Shown here: positions 23,187-36,000 of the stretch, piece by piece
Layout: every line of letters starts with the position of its first letter
How positions within the stretch are numbered: position 1 is the first letter of the stretch
Assembly: GCF_021130785.1 (NCBI RefSeq)
Contig: NW_025776214.1
Location: 124,001-188,000 of the forward strand
Length of the DNA: 64,000 bases
Source of the DNA: Homalodisca vitripennis
Taxonomy: Eukaryota; Arthropoda; Insecta; Hemiptera; Cicadellidae
Reading direction: 5' to 3'
The notes under the pieces: generated by a model
Told to the model about the DNA's origin: nothing
The model's input: the letters and a program-made list of their open reading frames with translations, nothing else
Databases searched by the model: none
Position numbers and translations under genes: made by a program

Positions 23187-25433
23187 TTATTTACGTCAAA
23201 TACATAAAACCGTAGAATTTTTCAGAAACTATAAACATCATGCACTATTTAAGTTAGGACGGATGAATTAATAATATAAAAGATATGATTTAAACTTTCG
23301 AGAAGAGAAATTTATGTTGATTTTATATATTTTAGTTTTCAATAGCGATTATTTACGTAAAATACTGTAACAATAAATTAATATTTACCAAAAATAAAAT
23401 TTACTCTATAGTGTTGGAAAGTCGATTCTCGCCTGCACATCTCTATCCCACATGATAACGTACAACTTTACAAATAGTCTATATATGAATAACGTTATAA
23501 AAGCATTGAATAAAACTAAAAAAGGTCTAATGTAAGTTTTATTAATAAATTATTTGTAACGAATATAGTACATTCCATTTCCCAGTTTCGTGTTTTGTAG
23601 TAACCAGCATAAGGATACTCCTTTTTGCCTATTTTTGGCAGACACCGGCAAAGAATATACTGAATTTCTCTACATAACAGGAAAGTCAGACTGATACATA
23701 GTACTTTGGTATCTACCGAAGGATTTGTATTGAGCTTTATCAAATTGTAAACCCAAAATCCAAAACCTTACAATATGCTGCAAATGACTGCCATAGGGAA
23801 GTACCGGCCTTGATGATTTTATCGTTATTTAAAGCAACGGTTCTGCTATGTATAGTTTAATTTATATAAAGCGGATACCAATATTTTGCTAAACAGAATG
23901 TTGAAAAGAAGTAAAACATAATTTGTTTACGGTACCTCGAACTCCAAACCACATTAAGACCCGATCGTAGTGGTAAGAATACTAATGGAACCCTACCGCC
24001 AAAGTTTTAAATGTTAGGAAAATCTGTTCCATAGTTATAAAGGAAAACATGTTTCTCAAAGTAAGCGTTTATTAGAGACGTATTCAAAATAAAACTATTT
24101 GTATGGTTTATTTTAATATGAAAATTTTATTTTTTTAACTAGATAAAATGGTATTGACTAAGTTACTTGTACTAAAGATTGTTGGAGTTATTTGATATAA
24201 ATTACATTAATAATAATATATTTAATAATAAATATAACGTCAATGGAAGTAACAATCGTTAGAAATTAACCCAGTCTTAAAATACAACTCAGTTTACTCA
24301 TACCATATTCTCCACTACTTAAAATTAATTTAACTAGCTTCATAATATACATTTAAAAAAAGGCTACTCTAGTGTTTAAGTCTTTTCAACTCACAGCGAA
24401 TCGGACATGTTATTTTTCGGACAAATAAGGTCAGGCAACAATCAAAACACGGTAACTTCATTAGTTTTATCCTAAATAATTTAGACGTTACATAAAAAAA
24501 AAATACTACCGTTTGAGAGTATTACTAACATTTTCATACTTTATTATATTTATGCAGTGGAGTTTTAGTAATAATACAACACATACAAACCTTGAAATCG
24601 TAACAAAGTTATTTTTTAATAAAACCTTTTGAAAAATAAAACCCCTGTTGAAGAAATAAAATAGTGATAGTAACAGAAGGAGGTGGTGGTACTTACGTCA
24701 GTTCCAGGAAATCCTCTCCACTTTATGAGTGAATCTCCCCCGATATTGTTCCATGAAAACGTTTCCAACACTTCCAATAAATCTTCTATTGTTTATCTAA
24801 GCTCTTTTATTTTACGATTAAGTATTAAGCATACTTTTATTATACGATATTTCTTACAAACACCTTATAACATTCAGCAATATAAATATTTCTAAATAAG
24901 TACGAAAATAAATACTGTTACTACATGAAAGAAAATGTAATTGTACAATCTTAGATTCAAATAGAGTATGTGAACTAGATGCCCTGAACTTCTTAACAAC
25001 GTAAAAATGAAAAAAATAGTGAGACAATTAGTTATCTACTAAATGACTGCAAATTTCCAAAAAATTCATGTTAGATTTATAACGTTCCAACAAAGGTTAT
25101 CTGATGGTTTGATAAAAATAAAGTTAATACAAACTTGTTTTTAATAGCTTTATTTTTTAAATTACACCATTACTATATATTTTAATTTTAAAACAAATCC
25201 ATCTCTTTTGAATAGAAATCTTTACGCTTCTCTTAAATAAAGTCAAATATAAACAATTCTTTCAATAGGTATCCAACATTGTATTATCGTCTATTATATT
25301 AGTTGTATTACACTGTCACTAAATACCACTGTTATAAGTAAGGTGAAATTCCCACACTCCTCGCAATCATATAATTGAGAAAGAGTTTACCTATAGTGAG
25401 ATGGAAACGTTAATTTAATTTACAATCTAAGTA

Positions 25434-28400
25434 CTATTAGAACACTACACTAAATAGTTAATAAATGTCCTTGTCACATTAAAAATATTGCAGTAATGAA
25501 ATTTTGCTATAGGAACCTTCCATCCTACTTTCATTAAAATAGCTAGCTATGGTTAGAATTATTTTTACTCAGTTTAATACATAACATCGGATTCGTAATG
25601 CTAACTTCTAAATATTATATCTTTTGAAGTAAATGTATGCGTATGTTTTTATTATCAGTTAACCTTTTTAAAAGGGGCTTCATCTTAACTTAATAAATTT
25701 AAAATGTTAATTTTTTTTGTTGATGGAAATTAATAATTATAAAATTAATCTAAAATATAGTTTATGTAAGAAAAAGAGTTTTAATTGTAATCGTTAAAAA
25801 TACATCTTTATAAAAAGAAACGAAATTATATTAAAATTTTGTTTAGTATACATTAAACAAAAAATATCCATTATAGCGTACGGTTACAGAAACCTATGAA
25901 ACATTTATACCATGGTTCAAAGAATTTGTTTTGGCACCAGGTACTAGGGCAAAGTTTTTTTTTTTTTTCATTTATGCGAACCTACTAAGATCATTCCAGT
26001 TTGTCTATGTACGATTACAAATTTTCAAGGAACAACAAGCACCACATGTAATAAGGAACGCAAATTGTAGAGCATGGCAATAATTTGTAACTGATTCGTT
26101 AGAAAAATGCTGCTACTTAATAATGACTAGTTTAGGTAGACAGACTAAGAAACAATTTTATTTATATAAAACATGCAGTAGTCCTATTTCATATGAACAC
26201 GGTAATTTCGATGATATTTGGTGGAAATGGACATAGAGTAAAATTTTACGTACGTTACGAACACATACCATAAATAAAATAGACAGAAAATGGCCTATCA
26301 TGATATAACACTCTGAAGTAAAATATAAAATCAGACATATTATTAATCCATTAATATTCTTATATTATATAACGTCTCATATTCATCAGTGAAATAGATC
26401 TCTTGCCATCAATGTCACAGATTTCTGATAAGCACGTCTTTGAAAAATGAAAAATACGGACTGTAATCTTATTTCCATCTTTAAACCTCGTTATGATAAG
26501 AAATATGGAGGTTTTGCATGAATTTTGCATATGCTTTTTGTGCATTTACTATTCATCACATGTCATTATACCACTAATATTGTTGTGTGGTTAATTCAAA
26601 CACATTAAACAAGTATCATGAGATAATAAAATAATGCATGCACATTGAATAATATTGGCAATAATTGTTTTATACTTCTTTAAATTGAACTGATAATTTC
26701 ATTTAATCTTATAATTTTTAATTTCCGAATTAAAAAATCTAACAGCACAATCAGTTTTTTGTAAAATAGAGCCACGTATTCTACAATATACATTTTACAT
26801 AATTCAATACTCATACAACCCGAATACAACTGACTGAGGCATCATAAAATCCCCAAAACACGTTGCAGACTTACATTAAATATTTTTCACGTTGATTTCT
26901 TAGCCTTTATGTTATTGATTTAAATTAGTTTTGAACTTTTCCATCGTAAACACGGAAATCAACGAAAGATAATGATATTTAAATAACAACTTTTATCATA
27001 TTCAGGATTCTTAAACTATTACGACTACCATTGGAGTATACATAATTTACAACACTCCACATATGACCTATAGATGAAATACAGTCTAAACGAGGTGTTC
27101 CTCACGTTTTTCATATTCAATTACAATAATTGTGTAAAATCACTCTATCACGTCCGAACCTCATACTGTTTTTAAATATATAAAACTGAACCTTGTCATA
27201 AATATTTAAAACGTTTGTTATATGATGAATATAATAGCACTCCTTATTGAGCATATTTTAACCCATCAAATTGCATATCTGTAACAATGGGGAGAGTTAG
27301 AGTGGAAAAAAGTTATTTTTTCTAACGAATATCATTGTCTTTACCAATATTTGGGGACAGGTCCTACCAATCGCCTACGTAATGGTTTCTACTCATTCCA
27401 AAACCGAAATCGCAATATACAATTAAAGCAAGGAGTCTCTAATGTATTGTGCAATAATGGTTGAATATTCCATCCTAAAATGTTAGTACTTAGTAATATA
27501 TAATTAGTTTTTTTTTATTGGAAATAGATAAAAATATTGCATGTATCATATTTTTACAAATTGTGATAAAAGTTATAAATAATTGCATTGTTCAATATCA
27601 TATATAATACTAAATAACATTGTATTTGGGGAGTGAAAAATGGAGTAGGGATAGTTCAATTCTGTGTTGTCTGTCGTGTTGTCAAGCATTGTAAGTAGCA
27701 AACAGTAGAGTACCGCGGGGGACACCCCACCCAGAATCTGTCACTTCATTCGTCCACTAGATCCTTTGTATCATTCCTTTAGACAGCTGTATATTTCTAT
27801 AAACAGCATACGCAGTTTTCTGTATTAAAACAAATATGCAAGTTTTTAAGGTTGTTTTCTGTGTGTAAAAAATAAAACTTTAGTAAACCAACAAGAATAT
27901 GTTTCATTACACTTTTTATTCCAATGCATTATGTATTTTGTTCATAAACCATGAAACTATTCACAGTCTTTACACATATGTGCAGTTGGCTTTTTAAAAT
28001 TAGAATAAAACTTTTAGTTTAATTTATTAAGAAACTAAGATAAACTTTTACAATAAACTTTTTTTATGTTTCAGTAAGTTTGTTTGGCCACACGACAACC
28101 TTTGATATAAAAGGAAAATAGCACTTAAAAGATACGAAAATGTACGTATATTTACTGGTACATGGAAGATCTCCAGTGATTTTTTAGTATAAATAAAAGG
28201 TAAATATTTTGATATTAGTATTGTAAATAGCAATGTGGTAACGAGAAATTTGCAGAATCAACCAATTTGTGACAAATGGAGTAAGAATATATGGCATTTT
28301 ACCACTTGAATTAATAACTAATGTGGTTAAAGTTCTTTGCTGAATTAGCTGCTAAGACACGTTATTATTGAGTCATTCGATAATCCATTGTATTGTATTT

Positions 28401-29760
28401 TTTATCATTCTATCGGATTCTTTCTCAAAAGATTTAAATTATAAACTTATATTCTTATGTAAAAAATGTATGCTAAAACAATATATTTTTTAAATAAGTC
28501 GTAATATAAATAAATTGTGCCATAATATTTTATTAATTTAGTGTAATATGTTCAAAGTTGATTAAAAATTTTAAACATTTAATAATTTCATTTTACTTCT
28601 AACTTATGAATTATAAATATCTCACTTGGCTTTCAAATATTACCGTCTAACTGTTTCCTTTAAAATGTTTATAAACATTCAAATCCTCTACGTCCTTAAA
28701 TAAGGTAATAATTTTTCTAAACTAATTAGTAATTTTTATAATTCATTATTACTTTTCAAAATTATCAACTTCTAAATAGATTTGCATAAATATTATATGT
28801 AAAAATATTAATTTTTAAAACATTTTATCACATATATTTATTCAATTATTCCTCCCAAAATTATATCGTTAGATTTATTTCTGTAAATCATAACTATAAA
28901 TAAACTTAGTAAATGTAATGTAATGTAATTGATTAAAGCTTATTTACGAAATATTACCAACGCAGTTTTAAGGACTAATAATACTACTTACACTGTAGCG
29001 TATACACATTAATGTCATTACATCGTGTGGTATCCCGACTGGCTTTTGTCAAATACTTATTTAAATATGGATAATAACCTACTAATCAAATTAATAATAA
29101 ACTGTATTTATATTTAGAACTAGTCTAGAGTTTAAAAAAATATTGCATAACGTTAATGAAATCATAATAATATAATACTACCTGTTTGTAAAAATACAAT
29201 TTTATTCCAAATAACGATTTAAAGTTATAACCTTATTTTAATTTTTAATCAATTTCATTTATACATTATCAATAATTTATATTTCGTATGTTATTATACG
29301 AAAAAGGGATATATGCATTAAACTTAATTAATTATTACTTTAAGAAAGGTTAGATTATACTTTGAAGTTATAAATTAAATTATAATAGTAGGCGATGATA
29401 GCAATTTAATTTTAATTATTTCATATAACATAATAAAAGATATACCATATCATTATAATATATTTTTACAAATAAAAATTAATCTAATGAAGCATATTTT
29501 TATTTCTGCAAACTACCATTCAACATAAATGATTAAACTGATAATTAATAATAATGAAACAGTTTTTACATTTAATATTTTTTGTGTTAAAACTAATGTA
29601 ATCGTTGAATTGTAACTATTAAACATTAACAAACTCTTATTGTATAGGGCATAAAACAAATATTACAATGACGTCACATCCTGTATCAAGAAACCTGGAA
29701 TTCCCTCAAACATGTCCAGTGATCTAGTTGGCGATGTTTAAAGTATATGGAATAAGTTGC
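25434..29760. repeat. Older diverged macro-repeat copy C, non-coding
   Basis: From about 26300 the sequence follows the 15-20 kb part of copy A at lower identity. 26440-26720 matches 19366-19440 and 16098-16230, 27661-27770 carries the GC island, 29028 repeats gtgtggtatccc, and 29668-29740 matches 18762-18835 (tgacgtcacatcctgtatc). 29168-29580 also recurs at 46545-46956. No gene is seen; the longest frames are short and not conserved. Confidence 0.7.
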
Positions 29761-30339
29761 CAAAAATAGTTCAATGTTTTGACATAATTAGGAATCTTGT
29801 GACCCACTTATAATTAAATATGTTGTTATTATTGCCATGTTTTGCTCACAATTTCATTTTGAGTAACATAAAATGTATAGACCTATCCTTTACAATGGTT
29901 TTATAAACTCTCCTAAAATGCTTACTGGAATAATTACCACTCTTTAAGTTGTCACTGGCTAATATTTTAATGACCTCTTTTGTAGTCCTAAAGTACTACA
30001 GTGAAACAATTGTTATCAGCACAAATGAAATACCTTTCTCTGCAAATTTCCATAATATTTAAATGAATAGTTCCAACCATTAATCCAGTAACATTAACTA
30101 GTAAACGTAGAGGAAGCACTTGTAATATGATGAAACCCTATAATGATTTTGAATCAGGTGTAGACTCGTTTATACTACGTATTATGTCAGTGTTCATTGC
30201 TAACATGTCCAAAAGACACTAAAATTCTTCATTCCAATTTTCCACAAATTCCACTGGCTCTTATTTTATTTTTGTGTTTGATGAAGCATTTCTAGTTCGG
30301 ATAAATTATATCAAATAAACGCCATAACAGAGTATTCTG
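29761..30339. other. AT-rich stretch with nothing recognised
   Basis: No open frame, tRNA, transposon end or repeat match was found by eye. Confidence 0.5.
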
Positions 30340-31110
30340 GTTAATAGGGTATAAATATATACTTATTCTGTATATATGTTTCTTGTTAATAGAATCCAGA
30401 AATATATAAATATACTGTAAGCATTTGTCCTGTTAAAAGGTTAAACAGTATATAAATATTCGTTATAGATGTTTTGTTAATAGGACTAAACAAAAATATA
30501 CATATTAGGCATAAAAAGCATTAACCAAAAGTGTGTACTTTTGGCCCTTTTAATATTTTCCCGATCAAATTTTTGGATGACCAAGTAACGTTTGCACTGT
30601 TACACCTTGAATAAAATACATATCTTGGCCTGAAAAGTCTAATTCAGTAAAGAAGCATCTGCCTCAGGACACTGTTATCTTTTTTTGTGCCGGGGTGCTT
30701 GCTCCAATGTAGGAAATATAAGTCTAGGTCTAAAAGTCTACTTTAGTGCAAAAGAATCTACCTCAGACCATTTAAATCTATTTTAGGTGCCGGGGTGGTG
30801 TTTGCTTTCTTGCTCTGATCAATAACATATAAAATCATGGTCTGAAAAGTCTATTTACGTAAAAGAGCATCTACCTCAGGCCACTGTTATCTATTTTTTT
30901 ATGCCGGGGCACTTGCTCCAATGTAAGAAGTATAAGTCTATGTCTGAAAATTCTACTTTTAAATATATTTTTCAAGTAGTGGTGGTAATTTCATTCTTCC
31001 TCCAATAAATAAAATATATATCTTGGTGTGAATAATTTACTCTGGTAAACAGCGACTTAGTTTCAAAGCTGTTTGGAGCATGATAGTGTTAGTGTTATGG
31101 TCCCAATATA
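30340..31110. repeat. Minisatellite-like tandem repeats
   Basis: Two families lie side by side. At 30340-30505 there are about four imperfect units of roughly 40-60 bases centred on gttaatagg...tataaatata. At 30612-31110 there are about five units of roughly 100-115 bases. Each of these begins tctgaaaagtct or similar and holds catctacctcaggcca, then gtgccggggtg and cttgctccaatgtaggaaat. Later units degrade. Confidence 0.75.
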
Positions 31111-31574
31111 GGTAATTTATACATACATAAGTTTAAAAAGTGTATAGTCACATATAAATAATGTTTAATTAAAATACATTTCCAGGCACATTGTGTAATA
31201 ATAATAACAATTTTATGAGAAGAACAAACATTGTTATGAATTCTGATATGTGTTTTGTAATAGATTTATAGTTCAGACTCGTATTAGGTGCAAAGAGTGG
31301 CGCCACTCGTGTTTCATGTATGATGGCGTACACACGTGTGGTAGTGTCGCGTGCTGTCATCGAATAGCGTGTCCATGAACACATCAATGTGTGAGAGGGT
31401 GTAACCTAGGTGCCGCAACATAACTTTGTTACAGATCAATCCTTCCTAATCTCACTTCCCCTATTGGCCACTTTCATTATAGCTATATATATATCGGGAA
31501 AAAGTACACACTTTTTACTAACGTATTGTATGCATAATATGTATAATTTGTTTGGTTCTATTAACAAAACATCT

Positions 31575-31658
<84 letters not shown>

Positions 31659-33057
31659 AATGTAATTTATACCCATTAGTTAAAAATCATTTAAATTAGT
31701 GGTACTACCACATATAACATAAATTTGATGACCAAATAAAGAACTATGAATCCGAATTTCTTTCAGCTCTCAATAGCAAAACTAATTTAGTGGTGTCCTG
31801 AAATATTTGTTTTTATCACTTACAATGATTTGATTTATCACATACAATGATCATTCATAACAATGTTATGATTTCATAAGTTTACACGACCGATAAACAA
31901 TGTATATATAGGATGTGAGATAAACTATACATTATTTTATTATGGGAAATATGAACGCTCATAATCCGCGCTTCAAGGTTAAGTATCATGATCAAAATGC
32001 CAGCAAACAGCTGAAAAATCTTTTTAGTCCTTATCCGAACAGTATACTAGCAAAATAATGGTATTATTGACGCAACGGTATAAACAAATATAGATAAAAT
32101 GTTAAAACGTAAATAATATTCGTGGTTTCATAAAAAATGTCTCAAACCGGTTATGCTAGTACACATTATAGTTGAATAGTTGATTAAATAGTTCTCTATA
32201 ATTATATAAATCTTAAAGAACAATTTTAAAATTGATTCTTGAATTAGATTATACAATACTTATTGATTACGTATGAGGTTTGAATGTAATACAATACTTG
32301 TTCAAATGCAAACATATTTAAAATGACATTTTTATATAAGTGAAGTACAATAATAATTTTCATTACAATTATTTGTTTGATTATAAGAGTTGTAGAAACG
32401 CTATCTGGTTACAAAATATACAGATTATATTGAACACTTACCTATTCCAATAGCATGCCGGCAAGCATACTACATAAAGTATGGCACGGTAGCTTTAATA
32501 CAGTGTTTAAAAAATAATACATTTATCCCAAAATGATATGTTTTAAAATATTATTTACAAGATTAAAATATTGCTTTAGAACTTTTTGGTAATTAAACTC
32601 CAAATTAATAAGAAATTAATAGTTTTGTTCGATTAATTTCCATTAAATATTGATCTATTTATTGCATTTAATATCAAATCTACGATAAGGACCAATGACA
32701 TGCGCAATCAGTTATGTTATGGTTATTATTATTACGGCTTTTCGTTATTTTTTACAGTAAAAATCGTTGACATGAATAAAAATAAATTAAATTAAAGTAA
32801 AACCAAAGTTTAATTAAAATCTCGTTTTTACGTTATACCCTATTAACTAATATAGGATGATAGCGGCTTTATTAAATTTTAAATCCGATTCTAGGATTGA
32901 CATACTGAGTGTCATTTCCTCACACTGGACATGATAGGGTTAATGTTTTAGTAATGGTATGTTATTTTCTGCTGCCTAGCAGGCAGGAACATGCCTTAGC
33001 GAGTATAGTTCTGGAAGAATAATATGTTTCTTTAATAAGTTATATTCACTATAACCT
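31111..33057. repeat. Non-coding stretch with a long (TA)n array
   Basis: 31575-31653 is an uninterrupted TA array of about 39 units. 31460-31540 (tatatcgggaaaaagtacac) resembles 8840-8870 of copy 0, so part of this may be another macro-repeat remnant. 31260-31410 is GC-richer but matches nothing recognised. 31660-33057 is AT-rich with no gene seen. Confidence 0.6.
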
Positions 33058-36000
33058 AGTAAATAAAAAGTTCCATGATATGAGTATAAAAAGGATATTT
33101 CGAACGAGATATATCAAGTTATATAATGTATCTGAAATGTTTTATGTACTAAGAAAACAGACCCAATTTCTAGTTGATTTCAGACGTCAGTTTTGAATAT
33201 AACATTGAGATAGCGCAAGTTAGAATCATGTATTCGACTTTGGGCAATTATTTTCAGAACCACTTTATTCTATATACTCTTCCCTTAATCTGTTTGATAA
33301 AATTGAATAAGCATATGACTGGAGTAGTATTGGCATAATATGGCTTATAAGGATAAATTAATTAGACATGCTATAATAAACAAAAGTAAAATATTAAGTC
33401 ACAGATTATGGATAAAATGTTTTCGTATTCACAAACGACATATTAATAAGTGTTATCACTGCAGTTTATTGCATGAGAAATAATTCACCCAAAATGTATA
33501 TTTGTGATTTTCTAATGGCAGGAGTGTTAGCGTGCACTATCGTGCTCTAAATTCGCTAAATTAGTTATGACTTCACTTTTATTGCTTGTGGACATGCATC
33601 ACATGTTTTGATTGTTTTATATTTGGACATTGAAACCTGACGCCTAAGTTTTCAAGTTTTAAAATTACATAACGAAATGGAGTATACACTTAATAGTTTA
33701 AAAATTTTAAAATGTAATAGTTCTTAAAACTTTCTAAAAAATACGTTGAACTAAAAAAATTCCTCGTCATAACAGCATTTGAACTGAGCATTTCATTCAA
33801 CGTTAGCAAATATACCCCTATATACATAGTTTTACCATCCAAATATAAAATTTAAAATGTTAGCTCTGAAGTAATTGTATTTTTGAAAGTATTTAAATCC
33901 ATTCTTGCGAGCCCGTTTACGTCTCACTGTTCTTTACTTCTCACTTCTGCATTGAAAATATGAAGATACTAGTTTTAATAGCACTTCTGAAGTAAACTGG
34001 AAAGCATTAAGAAATGTTATATCCCAATTGGAAGAAAAAATATTGTTCCCCGGATACCATCTGTATCCATAAGTAGGAAGCGAAGAGGGCGGAAACCATC
34101 AGTATGCACTTTATAGCCGAGCATGTGCGCATAACAGACGCTGAGATGATACTACTAGATAGTCATGTATACTACATATTTTAAATCTTTTCAGTACATT
34201 ATAAATTTACTATATTTCAGATTCACGGTCAAATCAAAAGTGAATTTATAAAACAAAGAATCTGACACGCGTTATAACATACTTGAACGTTGAAAATTTT
34301 AAATTTACTGCCCATAAACCCTCGGTTATTTATGAAAAGGATAATTTATTCGACAGGTTACAGTTTAGTTAACCGCGGAGGATGCTTGCTAGATTCACTG
34401 TTAGTTTCTTGAATTGAAGACTCAAGTTATCTTAAAAATAAGGATAATATATCGTAATATATATGTATATATATACATATATATAATATATATATATTTG
34501 TTTCAATTTAATGTTCCATTATACTAATATACTTACTAATAAAAACTTTTATATTTAGTATGATTAAAAAAGGTGAGGATACTACTTTAAATGAGCGTTA
34601 TCTAATTAGCTGAGCGCCAGCGAACCATATAACACCAGGGGCGGGAACAATATTATTCATACCTCTCTTTATTTTGACAGACTATTCAAGTAGTATCTTG
34701 AAAACAGAAGATTCCATAGCAAAAAATGTTACAGGAAGCCTCGCATCCATAATTTATTTAACATTCAGTTATATTATGAAACATATCATTCCATGAGATA
34801 TGGTTCAGCGTTACCGAGCATTTTTTATGGCTGTATTGGGTAATTATAAAGGAAGGGGAAACAATTGCAGAGTATTTAAATTTGGAAACAGTATAATTAT
34901 ATAGCACTTGAACCCCAAAAAGCAATATTTAGCACAGGATTTAAAATGTTTGATATTATTATGACATTGGTTTTAAATCTTAATAAAGGTTTATTTAAGG
35001 TTCTTAAAGGGTCATGAATTTATACAAATTAAATTGAAAAAACGTTTTTGCAATTTCTCTGATCATGGCACTTACAACGCAAAAAACCAACAAAGTAAAA
35101 CAATTATTACTGTTGGATTGATTATTACTCAATTTTCACATACAATTATAAACTGTCTGAGTTTCGTATTGTAAAGTTTCTAAATTTTGTAAAGTGATAT
35201 GTCAACTTTGAGAACGATATTGCCATTAGGTTTATGCAACTCAAATTATTCAAACGATATTTCTATATGACAGCCACATATTAAATATACTGTCTTTTAA
35301 TTTAAGCGGGAAGAGTATTATGACATGTTATAAAGTAAAATGTTTAATTTTATAATAGGTATTGTAAAGTATTACTATGTAACGAATGATATAGAAATAA
35401 GGGTGATAAGGTACCACCATATTGGTTGGCCTTTATAAACACTTAGACTTACATAATATTGCTTAACAATAATAATTTTACATAACTCTGTAAATACTCC
35501 ATCTAAATACTTAAGGGCTGATAGTTTGAGTTATATCTGTATTTATGATAGGAGTGTAAACTTGTGATCTTAGTAATAACAACTCAAACTATCTTTGATC
35601 CACACTACACAATATCATCAGTTGCAAAAAAATTAAATCATACAGTATTTTACACATAACACGATTATATTGGTCATTAAACTATGCTTACAAAAATTAT
35701 TCACTTAAATATACTTTTACACTTATCAATAAGATTTTATTGTTACATAAAAACACATACACAATTATTGATGTGATCATTTTGTTTGTTTTAAAGCTCT
35801 AAACTTTAAAATATTTTTATACCTAAAATAATATTTCCATACATTAATTTGATCTTTATAGCTATGCAAGAAATCACAGTTGTAGAAATGTTGAATAAAT
35901 AACTACTATATGATATAAACACAAATTTAACATTCTAAAATAAACCTGTGTACAAACTCAACCTCCACAGAAAGTAACTTTGCAGTGAGTTTAACTATGT

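Larger units (their letters stand above)
12833..25433. repeat. Macro-repeat copy A (12.6 kb), non-coding
   Basis: This matches copy B (33058-45797) along its whole length at about 97 percent by eye. The offset is near 20.2 kb at the left end and near 20.36 kb at the right end. The left junction is agtaaataaaaagttccat and the right junction is acaatctaagt; both copies diverge abruptly outside. It is itself built from older repeats: 15780-16680 resembles 19125-20280, and 21-25 kb resembles copy 0. No frame longer than about 75 codons looks real. Copy-specific differences include a 400-bp (TA)n/T-rich insert at 22030-22450 and a shortened MITE at 22920. Confidence 0.9.

Noticed and set aside
22916..23190. 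Hairpin as a microRNA precursor
   Set aside because: Arms of about 130 bases with transposon-type ends and TTAA duplication identify it as a MITE.
30340..31110. CRISPR-like spacing of repeats
   Set aside because: Units are long, imperfect and contiguous without unique spacers, and the DNA is eukaryotic.
31410..31679. 89-codon frame rich in Ile-Tyr
   Set aside because: The frame is produced by translating the (TA)n array.
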